Assembly (NCBI RefSeq): GCF_003259155.1
Contig: NZ_QGMQ01000010.1
Coordinates: forward strand, 1 to 64,000
Reading direction: 5' to 3'
Source of the DNA: Marinimicrobium alkaliphilum
GTDB lineage: Bacteria; Pseudomonadota; Gammaproteobacteria; Pseudomonadales; Cellvibrionaceae
Length of the DNA stretch: 64,000 bases
The notes beneath the pieces are model-generated. The model did no database searches, had not been told where the DNA came from, and saw only the letters and a program-made list of their open reading frames with translations. The position numbers were made by a program, and so were the translations under genes. Shown piece after piece: positions 34,598-42,789 of this stretch (positions are counted from its first letter, which is position 1; each line of letters begins with the position of its first letter).

Positions 34598-36562
34598 ATG
34601 AAAATAACCCCGATTCTGGCCTTGGCCGCCGTGTTCACCCTGACTGCCTGCGGCGGCAGCAGCGACCGAGACACCCGCCCCGAGCTACCCGTTCCGCCAG
34701 AAGTCAACACCGCCAGTTACTGCGAGCCCACCGACGACATGAGTCCGGGGGACTGGCCCGGTTTGATCGCGGCAGGCAGCAACGCGCCACGCAGCGTGGC
34801 TTTTGAATGGATGGCCGCCGACGGCGCCAGCCACTACCGCGTGCTGGAAAACCCTGACGGCGCCAGCGGCTTTGAAGCCGTGAGCGAAGACCTGGACAGC
34901 CCCGGGTTCAACCACCCGGTGAGCGTGCACCTGCATGACTGGCACAACGCCAGCTACATGGTCGACGCCCTGGATGAGGACGGCGAGGTACTGGGCAGCT
35001 CCGAGGAAGTCACCGCCGAGCGCGCCATGCTTGACGCCATTGGCTACCTCAAGCCCGATGACACCGATGACTTTTTCCGCTTCGGCAGCGCCGTGGCTGT
35101 TTCCGCCGACGGCACCACCATGGCGATCGGCGCCCCCGGTCGACCAACGTTCCGCCCCGCCGAGGACGTCGATGATGACCCCGAGCCCGAGGATGACAAC
35201 GGCGATGGTGAAGAGCCCCCGGAGGAAGATCCCAACCTGGATGATCTGGACGAGGCCAACGGGGAAGACGAGGGCGAACTGGTAAGAGTCCCCAACGTTG
35301 GTGCAGTCTACGTGTTCCGCATGACGGACAACGGCTGGGTACAGCAGGCGCTCCTCGAAGCGGACAATGCCAATGCCCAGCATCGCTTTGGCAGCTCAAT
35401 CAGCCTCTCGGAAGATGGCAACACCATCGCCGTGGGCGCCTGGCGCGAAACCAGTGCCAGCCTGGGTATCAACAGTGAGAGCACCCACAGTGTCTACGCT
35501 GCAGGTGCCGCTTACGTATTTGAGTTTGAAGAAGACGAATGGCACCAGGACGCCTACATCAAGCCCGCATTTTCCCACGGCAGCATGCGTTTTGGGTATC
35601 GCGTAGCGCTGAGCCAGGACGGCACCCGGTTGGCGGTAAGTGCCCCCGGCGACGCCAATCAGGCCACCGGCGTTGACCCCGAAGAGGAGCCTTCCGGCAA
35701 CCAGCCGAACGTTGGCGGGATATTCGTGTTTGACAAAAGCGACGACTGGGAGCAGGCCGCGTATCTCAAGGCCTCCAATGCCCAGCCTGGCGATCAGTTT
35801 GGCTTTGGCTTGGCACTCTCGGCCGACGGCCGCACATTGGTGGCCGGCGCCAATCTGGAAGCCAGCAACGCCACCAGCATCAACGGCGACCAGGACAACA
35901 ACAGTGCCCCCAACGCCGGTGCAGCCTACGTGTTTGTGGACAACGATGGCTGGGCACAGCAAGCCTACTTGAAGCCATCCAACGGCCGGCCGTTCTTCTT
36001 CTTTGGCAGCAGCACCGCCCTGTCTGCCGACGGCGATACCCTGGTGGTCTCTGCCACCGGCGATCGCAACAGCGGCTCGGGCATCAACGACGCCACCCCG
36101 GAAGACCAGTCCGCACCCAATGCGGGTGCCGCCTACGTCTTTACCCGCAGCAGCGGTGAGTGGAGCCAACAGACCTACATCAAGTCCTCGAACACGGCGG
36201 AAGGTCAGGAGTTTGGTTCGCGCATTTCCATGAGCGCAGACGGCCAGTGGCTTGCCGTGTCCGCCGTGCGCGAGCGCGGCATCGGCTGTGGTGTGGATGC
36301 CGATCAGGACGCTCTCGAAGGCACCAACACCGGCGCCGTCTATCTGTTCAGCCGTGCTGATGACAGCTGGGAGCAGTACCGGTACATCAAGTCCCCCACC
36401 ACCCGCAACGGCCAGCGCTTCGGCCACGCCGTGGCCTTCTCCGCCGATGGCAGTTTGATGGCCGTGGGTGTGGAGCGCGAAGGCAGCAGTGCGACGGGGA
36501 TTAACGGGGATCGTTTTGACAGCTCCCTGCGCCAGTCGTCAGGGGCGGTGTTCTTGTATTGA
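34598..36562 (+). CDS. FG-GAP repeat (integrin-like) lipoprotein
   Basis: A 654-residue lipoprotein (lipobox LTAC at about residue 18). After a fibronectin-like region (residues 60-150) come about seven FG-GAP beta-propeller blades with the repeat pattern GAAYVF, W-x-QQAYLK, FG-x-S-x-x-LSADG, L-x-V-x-A. A 40-residue acidic insertion (residues 188-228, mostly D, E and P) interrupts the first blade. Such proteins are usually surface-exposed and may bind calcium, polysaccharide or other cells. It starts at the ATG at 34598. Its downstream gap carries REP-like cluster B. Confidence 0.85.
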   Translation: MKITPILALAAVFTLTACGGSSDRDTRPELPVPPEVNTASYCEPTDDMSPGDWPGLIAAGSNAPRSVAFEWMAADGASHYRVLENPDGASGFEAVSEDLDSPGFNHPVSVHLHDWHNASYMVDALDEDGEVLGSSEEVTAERAMLDAIGYLKPDDTDDFFRFGSAVAVSADGTTMAIGAPGRPTFRPAEDVDDDPEPEDDNGDGEEPPEEDPNLDDLDEANGEDEGELVRVPNVGAVYVFRMTDNGWVQQALLEADNANAQHRFGSSISLSEDGNTIAVGAWRETSASLGINSESTHSVYAAGAAYVFEFEEDEWHQDAYIKPAFSHGSMRFGYRVALSQDGTRLAVSAPGDANQATGVDPEEEPSGNQPNVGGIFVFDKSDDWEQAAYLKASNAQPGDQFGFGLALSADGRTLVAGANLEASNATSINGDQDNNSAPNAGAAYVFVDNDGWAQQAYLKPSNGRPFFFFGSSTALSADGDTLVVSATGDRNSGSGINDATPEDQSAPNAGAAYVFTRSSGEWSQQTYIKSSNTAEGQEFGSRISMSADGQWLAVSAVRERGIGCGVDADQDALEGTNTGAVYLFSRADDSWEQYRYIKSPTTRNGQRFGHAVAFSADGSLMAVGVEREGSSATGINGDRFDSSLRQSSGAVFLY

Positions 36563-36628
36563 TGGGATCGGCATCCCAGGGATGGGTGCCGTGGGTGTTG
36601 GGCCATTTTATGGTTTGGGTGCCTCAGG

Positions 36629-36718
36629 TGTCGGATTACGCTTCGCTAATCCGACCTACTCAGACAATGGCACACTGTTTCCAGTAGGTCGGATTAGCCC
36701 GAAGGGCGTAATCCGACA
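36629..36718. repeat. REP-like cluster B (two facing units)
   Basis: A direct unit at 36629-36659 (TGTCGGATTACGC-TTC-GCTAATCCGACCTAC) faces an inverted one at 36684-36718. CAATGGCACAC lies between, as in the clusters at 28.5, 61.8 and 62.2 kb. GGTGCCTCAGG precedes the first unit. It lies between the convergent FG-GAP and DUF1631 genes. Confidence 0.9.
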
Positions 36719-36759
36719 ATCGCTTCAACCCTCCACCCGAAACGTCGGTACGCCAACCC

Positions 36760-39015
36760 TTATCGACGGGTTTGGCGCAAACTGCCTATCACTGACTCCA
36801 ACGCGCGATCGAACAACATCCCGTCATCCAACACCTGCATCCGGCGCTGTTTGAGCGCCAATGCCAATGATTCGCGGGTTTCCTCGGCCACCTTCATGCC
36901 CGAGCGGTTCACAAATATATATTTACCGGTGGCGCGGATGATGGCCGCCAAACGACAGCGGTAATGCTGCCCCTCGGCATCGTGCATCTCAAACCAGCTC
37001 CCCTGGGTCATATTGGCCACCAGCGACCAATGGGGATCATTCTCAGGCAGCACATCCTCGGCAGACTCAGCCTCTTGAACCACTTCAGGCTCCACCTCGG
37101 GCAGTGCCTCCAGCTCCTGGGCGATCACCGCTTCAACCTGCTCCACCTCAACCGGCGCCTCGGCGACGGCTTCAGTTTCAATTTCCGGCTCAGGCTCAGC
37201 CACTTTTTTCACGTCGCGCCAATGGCTGTGCAGTTCAGCATTGATCGCCTTCAACTGCTCCGCCATGGCGTGGGGGTTCATACCCACTGACTGCAAACCT
37301 TCACGCAACGCCTTATTCAGGCCCGGCAACAACTTGCGCACCCGGTCCCGATTCTCGGCATCGGCCTCGGCCGTCAGCGACCAGGCCAGCTTGTAGGCCG
37401 TCTGTTGCTGCTCACGCCAGCTTTCGCTGTCGCTACCCTGGCTCAGACACGTCAGGTACAGAACCCGGCTCCAGTGCTCACTCAACAGGGTGTGGGTTGC
37501 TGGCGGCAATACCTTGTCGCGGGTAATCCGCGCCAGCGCCCGCTCGGACTCAGCCTGAGCGCGCTCGGCCTTGGCCTTGCCCTGCTCCGCATCCACCAGG
37601 CGCTGTTCCATGATGCGCGCGCGGTGGGCGTCTTTGTTCATGTAGCGGCGCAAGTCTGCCAGCAGATCGTCAAACAGACTGACATCGTCCTCAAACTCGC
37701 CCAGCACCCGTTGCACCAGCTCAGAAATCAACTGATAGAGGTTGTCTTTGTTGATGTCCTCTGGCTCCTGCCAGCCAATAGCCGCGCGGGCCATCTCGTT
37801 CAACAGCTGGCGCGCGGGGTGCAGACTCTTGGCGAGAAAGCTCTTGTCGGCGATAGCCACCTTGATCATCGGGATCTGCAGGCGGCTGAGCATCGCCTTC
37901 ATGGGGGCCGCGAGGTTGCGATCGTCGAGAATAAATTCAAACAACATACTCACCAGGTTGATGACATTGTCATCCACCGAGCTGAGCGATTGCTGTTGAC
38001 GGGATTGCACCTGATGACGCACCAGCGCGCCCACCTGAGCCGGCGCCAAGGGCTGCTCGGCCAACTGCTGGGCCTGCTGGACATCCGCCAACAGCGGCAA
38101 AATTTGATCGCTGGCCAACACACCGCCGGCAACACTGCCTGCGGCGGGACGACCAGAAGGGGCACTGTTGAGCCAGTTTTTGAGCAGGTTGAGCACCTCT
38201 TCCGGGGCCTGCTCAGCGGACTCCTCCAGTTCGTTCATGCCGCCAGAGGTGATTCCCGGCGCCCGGTGTCCGGTATCGGCAACCGGGCGGTATACCGGCC
38301 GGTTGCGCCGCTGAAGTTTCAGGTCTGGCATAATGCCGGCATCGATCAACAGCTGATTGGCCTCGCGGTAGCAGGTTTCCATCTGCCCCAGAAAGCATTG
38401 ATCAAAGAGCTTGAACAGCACCAGGCGAGCGCCGATACTGAGCTTGATATCCGCCGTGGCTTTAGCAAAACTCTGGCTCAGGAAATCCGGGCCCAGGGGG
38501 TTGCTGGCGACGCCGACTTTGGACGCCGATAAATGGTCCATGCGGATACTGAGCAGCTGAATCGCCTCGGAATAGCGGTCGGCAGCTTTACGCGCCATAG
38601 TCTCGATGGCCACCTGCTCTTCCAGGGTATCGGTGTCCATCAGGGACAGTTCATCAATACCGGGCAAATCGCTATCGAAATCGTCTTTTGGATGGGTTTT
38701 AAGGCCGCCAAAACCCTGTAGCAGCTCCTGGGTAAAGCGTTGGCTGAGCACCTTTCGGCGCAAGCGCACTTCGCGCATGGCGTCAAAATAGATTTGCTGG
38801 TCCTGATTACTGCCCGCCGCTTCGGCGCGCTCGAAGAAGGCGTCGTCGGCACGATCCAGCACCAGGCGCAACAGCGGCTCAAGCCAACCCTCGGCGCGCT
38901 CGTGCAGGCGCCGAATGGGCTCGGGCAGGTCGGCTAGCACCTGAGGGTTACTCAGCTGCCGGTGAGCGTTTAGGCTGACGACCTTGTCACCTGGGTTGGC
39001 GGCGTGTTCGGCCAT
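36760..39015 (-). CDS. DUF1631 family protein
   Basis: A 751-residue cytoplasmic protein of the DUF1631 family, often misannotated as thymidine phosphorylase. It is largely helical. Residues 1-60 include LHERAEGWLEPLLRLVLDRADDAFFERAE. The region near 420-460 includes a coiled segment (EQGKAKAERAQAESERALA). Residues 620-670 are rich in E, V and A, and the C-terminal 90 residues (SLVANMTQGSWFEMHD...FVNRSGMKVAEE) form a PilZ-like beta barrel. That suggests c-di-GMP binding, but I do not see a complete RxxxR motif. The ATG at 39015 has GAGGTG upstream. Confidence 0.82.
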   Translation of the reverse strand: MAEHAANPGDKVVSLNAHRQLSNPQVLADLPEPIRRLHERAEGWLEPLLRLVLDRADDAFFERAEAAGSNQDQQIYFDAMREVRLRRKVLSQRFTQELLQGFGGLKTHPKDDFDSDLPGIDELSLMDTDTLEEQVAIETMARKAADRYSEAIQLLSIRMDHLSASKVGVASNPLGPDFLSQSFAKATADIKLSIGARLVLFKLFDQCFLGQMETCYREANQLLIDAGIMPDLKLQRRNRPVYRPVADTGHRAPGITSGGMNELEESAEQAPEEVLNLLKNWLNSAPSGRPAAGSVAGGVLASDQILPLLADVQQAQQLAEQPLAPAQVGALVRHQVQSRQQQSLSSVDDNVINLVSMLFEFILDDRNLAAPMKAMLSRLQIPMIKVAIADKSFLAKSLHPARQLLNEMARAAIGWQEPEDINKDNLYQLISELVQRVLGEFEDDVSLFDDLLADLRRYMNKDAHRARIMEQRLVDAEQGKAKAERAQAESERALARITRDKVLPPATHTLLSEHWSRVLYLTCLSQGSDSESWREQQQTAYKLAWSLTAEADAENRDRVRKLLPGLNKALREGLQSVGMNPHAMAEQLKAINAELHSHWRDVKKVAEPEPEIETEAVAEAPVEVEQVEAVIAQELEALPEVEPEVVQEAESAEDVLPENDPHWSLVANMTQGSWFEMHDAEGQHYRCRLAAIIRATGKYIFVNRSGMKVAEETRESLALALKQRRMQVLDDGMLFDRALESVIGSLRQTRR

Positions 39016-39218
39016 TTGACACCTCGGGAGCAACAAGTGAAGAAGGTTTTCGGGAAGTTGGTATGGATAAGCCTATAATGCGGAGTGTCAAAGTCCCAGC
39101 GCCAATATTTGAATTCGCGACAACTATCACACTTTGTGATAAAAAACTGGTTAGCTTAGAATATTTGGTTACCCGGGGTGTCGATTATCCTTACATAACG
39201 CTATAAAGTGACGCTGAA

Positions 39219-39755
39219 ATGAACATAGAGAATTCGCCGCCCCCGCCGGGCCAGGGTATGGGCAAAGGCATGATTGTTCTGGTCTGGCTGGGTGTGCTGG
39301 CAGCGCTCACGTGGGCTTTTGGCCTGTGGGATCAGCGTCAGGACAACCCCAATACTCGCCCGGTCAGCTTCAGCAGCGAGACCCTGCGCGAGGTACAGTT
39401 GGAGCAGAATCGTCAGGGTCACTACCTCGCAAGCGGCGAAATCAACGGCACTCGGGCGATTTTCATCCTCGATACCGGCGCTACCGATGTGGTCATCAGT
39501 CAGGACCTGGCTGATAGTATCGGTCTGCCCCGGGGCCAGCCCCATATCGCCCAGACCGCCAACGGCCGGGTGCGGGTTTACGCCACCCGCCTGGACAGCC
39601 TGAGCCTGGGCAGCATCGACCTGCGCGACGTGCGCGCCAGCATTAATCCGGCCATGACCGGCGAACATGTGCTGTTAGGCATGAGCGCCCTCAAACAGGT
39701 AGAATTCACCCAGCGCGGCACCACCCTGACCTTGCGCCAACACCTCGATGACTGA
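39219..39755 (+). CDS. Membrane-anchored retropepsin-like aspartic protease (TIGR02281)
   Basis: A 178-residue protein. A single membrane helix (residues 18-36, MIVLVWLGVLAALTWAFGLW) is followed by a periplasmic domain with the aspartic-protease motif FILDTGATDVVI and the flap-to-hydrophobic segment VLLGMSALKQVEF. These are features of the clan AA family TIGR02281. Like retroviral proteases it should act as a dimer. The target is unknown. It starts at 39219 and is followed 12 nt later by nadC. Confidence 0.88.
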   Translation: MNIENSPPPPGQGMGKGMIVLVWLGVLAALTWAFGLWDQRQDNPNTRPVSFSSETLREVQLEQNRQGHYLASGEINGTRAIFILDTGATDVVISQDLADSIGLPRGQPHIAQTANGRVRVYATRLDSLSLGSIDLRDVRASINPAMTGEHVLLGMSALKQVEFTQRGTTLTLRQHLDD

Positions 39756-40610
<855 letters not shown>

Positions 40611-40636
40611 CACCAGAAACCGGCACCCAGAAATAA

Positions 40637-40887
40637 GGACGGGGCCACGCTTTCGCGTGGCCCCGAAAGACCCGTCACCACCTTGCCTATCACGTCCTAT
40701 GACCCTCCCTGGATCCTCCTTGAACGGCTTTCATCCTGTCGCTACCTGCGTAAAGTGGGGCGCATCCATTGACCTTTCTTGGCCGACAACACTTCCTGTG
40801 TACCTCCCTGTTGATGAATATTCTCTCGAAAACCGGGCGATGCGAATAGTGGCAAAGGGCGGAATGTTTTGTGCGATATGTCGCACA
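40637..40887. repeat. 251-bp direct repeat, copy 1
   Basis: This copy aligns without gaps to 42530-42780, with differences spread over its length. It begins with a perfect 10-bp hairpin, GGGGCCACGC-TTTC-GCGTGGCCCC (40641-40664), and ends with a nearly perfect palindrome, TGTGCGATATGTCGCACA (40870-40887). The two copies bracket exactly the two-gene cassette at 40925-42314. I see no credible protein in it. It occupies almost all of the gap between nadC and the small membrane gene. Confidence 0.9.
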
Positions 40888-40924
40888 AGGGGGGGCAGCC
40901 TAATGATCCATGTAATGGCAAACG

Positions 40925-41302
40925 TCACCCTGTCGAAAAGGAGTAAGGCCCCCAACGATCAGCAATCACGAGCGCGGCACCTGTGATGGTAAACATCATG
41001 CTACCTGCGAAAAACAGGGTCCCCAACACCCTATCGATAACCCGGGCATGCCGCTTGACATCGTCCGTGTTAACAATACGGTCATCTATCTCTTTGAAAA
41101 AACAACGCGGTAACGCGATGGGCCATGAATACAGGAATGCCCTATAGCCCATAGGGTCCCAGCGGTGGGCGATCAGCCGCCCCTCGGCAGATAGCGCTTT
41201 CTCTATCCTGCGAACCGAACAAAAATGGAATGTTGGCCACATGACGAGTGCCAGCAACAATGAAAATGCAGATACAGCCCGCCCAAACTCAAACCAATCC
41301 AC
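40925..41302 (-). CDS. Small membrane protein, putative immunity partner of cassette 1
   Basis: A 125-residue protein with membrane helices at about residues 8-28 and 90-113 and a less hydrophobic segment between (YRAFLYSWPIALPRCFF). It starts at a GTG (41302) preceded by an excellent GAGGAGGTGAC. The stop of the upstream gene (41304) lies inside that site, so translation is coupled. Small membrane proteins placed right behind a membrane-active toxin usually protect the producer. That role is inferred only from layout; I do not recognise the family. Confidence 0.6.
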   Translation of the reverse strand: MDWFEFGRAVSAFSLLLALVMWPTFHFCSVRRIEKALSAEGRLIAHRWDPMGYRAFLYSWPIALPRCFFKEIDDRIVNTDDVKRHARVIDRVLGTLFFAGSMMFTITGAALVIADRWGPYSFSTG

Positions 41303-41303
41303 G

Positions 41304-42314
41304 TCACCTCCTCAACGAAAGGCTATCCCAAACGAAATGACCTGCATCTTGACCCGCTTTATCCATTTGATAGGCAGCGATTGCACCAACAGCTATTGTA
41401 GACCCGACAAGCACGACCCAACCAACAGGTGTACTCGCAAGTGCAATACGCCCCAATAGAAACGCCGCACGACCTGTGGCGAAACCCGTGACACCCGCCC
41501 CCCCAAACCCACCACCCTGAGCCATCAGCTCACGCAGCCATTGTTCGTCATTATGGTAGGCACTCCGGACCTTTTGCCCTCGCACACCAATATCCACCGC
41601 AATAACACCCCGGCCCACATAACGCAAAGAGTCCGCAAACCGGCTCACCTTGCGTCCCTCGTGCATGTCCGCGATGTGTATACCTCGACCCCGGTTCCGC
41701 TCAGACAGGGTAATACCACGCTCAGCATTACTCAGGGCGTTACCGCGATTGCGGCTTCGCGAGGTGTCGGGGACGATGCGGCGCATTTCCTGGGCGTAGT
41801 GGCGATTCAGGTCTTCATAGGCCGACACCACCGCCCGCCGCAGTTCCGCGCGCCGCGATGCGGCCACACGCCCTACCCGGGTGTATTGATTCAGCTCCAC
41901 CAAAGCGCTCTGGTAACGGCCCAAAGCGCCGTGAAAGCTCTGTACGCGGCCGGTAAATACCGCATTACCGACACTGGCGGTTCCCACAGAGGCCTGCCCC
42001 ACATCCGCCAGGGTCACGTCCGCCAGGTGCCGATCATAGAACTCTGCGAGCAGTCGGGTATCATCACCATAGTCAGCAACACAGCTCGCGAGATTCCGAC
42101 GTGACGCGGGAGAGAGATTGTTAAACGTGTCGGTAACCAGCCGCGACTGCACACTCGGTCGCCGAGAGACTGTATACGAGAAAGATTGAGGCAGTGTTGT
42201 ATCAGCGCCCGGAACACGCGGATTGCACCGGAGAAACTCTTCCAGGGACTCTGGCGCATTATTGCAGATTTCAGAAGGGCGGGATGGTCTATCCAGAAAG
42301 TATACTTCGCTCAT
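41304..42314 (-). CDS. Putative membrane-active toxin/effector of cassette 1
   Basis: A 336-residue protein without a signal peptide. The first ~225 residues are polar and helical. Residues 230-248 (RYVGRGVIAVDIGVRGQKV) precede a Gly/Ala-rich hydrophobic region (265-314, starting AQGGGFGGAGVTGFATGRAA and containing STPVGWVVLVGSTIAVGAIAA). A short charged tail follows. That build recalls the C-terminal domains of predicted type VI secretion effectors that depolarise membranes; I judge it from pattern only. The ATG at 42314 has GAGG eight bases upstream. The gene is directly followed by its small membrane partner. No secretion apparatus is in the window. Confidence 0.5.
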   Translation of the reverse strand: MSEVYFLDRPSRPSEICNNAPESLEEFLRCNPRVPGADTTLPQSFSYTVSRRPSVQSRLVTDTFNNLSPASRRNLASCVADYGDDTRLLAEFYDRHLADVTLADVGQASVGTASVGNAVFTGRVQSFHGALGRYQSALVELNQYTRVGRVAASRRAELRRAVVSAYEDLNRHYAQEMRRIVPDTSRSRNRGNALSNAERGITLSERNRGRGIHIADMHEGRKVSRFADSLRYVGRGVIAVDIGVRGQKVRSAYHNDEQWLRELMAQGGGFGGAGVTGFATGRAAFLLGRIALASTPVGWVVLVGSTIAVGAIAAYQMDKAGQDAGHFVWDSLSLRR

Positions 42315-42529
42315 TTTATGGGCCTCAGCAAGATCCTTTGTACTGAGGAGGCGCGACCTCCTCCATGAGAGGTCACGACATTAGCGAGCGTTTATCAGTT
42401 CGTCAACGACTCGCCATTTTACGTCTCAAATCTGTGAGGGGAATCACAGATTCGCAAAGAGTTGACACAAGAGCAGAGTCGCCTGGTGGCCTTCTAGTCT
42501 TACTCACGGGAGTATCTTAGCCACATAAA

Positions 42530-42780
42530 GGACGGGGCCACGCTTTCGCGTGGCCCCGAGAGACCCGTCACCACCTTGCCTTGCACTCCTGTGCCCAATC
42601 CCTGGATCTTCCTTGAACGGCATTCATCCTGTCGCTACGTGCGTAAAGTGAGGCGCATCCATTGACCTTTCCTGGTCCACAAAACTTCCTGTGTACCTCC
42701 CTGTTGATGAGTATTCTCTCGAAAACCGGGCGGTGCGAATAGTGGCAAACGGCGGAATGTTTTGTGCGATATATCGCACA
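42530..42780. repeat. 251-bp direct repeat, copy 2
   Basis: Second copy of the repeat at 40637-40887, starting with the GGGGCCACGC hairpin (42534-42557) and ending with the perfect 18-bp palindrome TGTGCGATATATCGCACA (42763-42780), ten bases before the pbpC stop. The region 42315-42529, between this copy and the start of the effector gene, is AT-rich and should hold the cassette 1 promoter. Confidence 0.9.
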
Positions 42781-42789
42781 CGCGGGTGA

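Noticed and set aside
40731-40955. Frame conserved between the two copies of the 251-bp repeat (also 42624-42944)
   Set aside because: The shared 50 residues follow from DNA duplication; changes are a mix of silent and non-silent, and there is no ribosome-binding site or domain.
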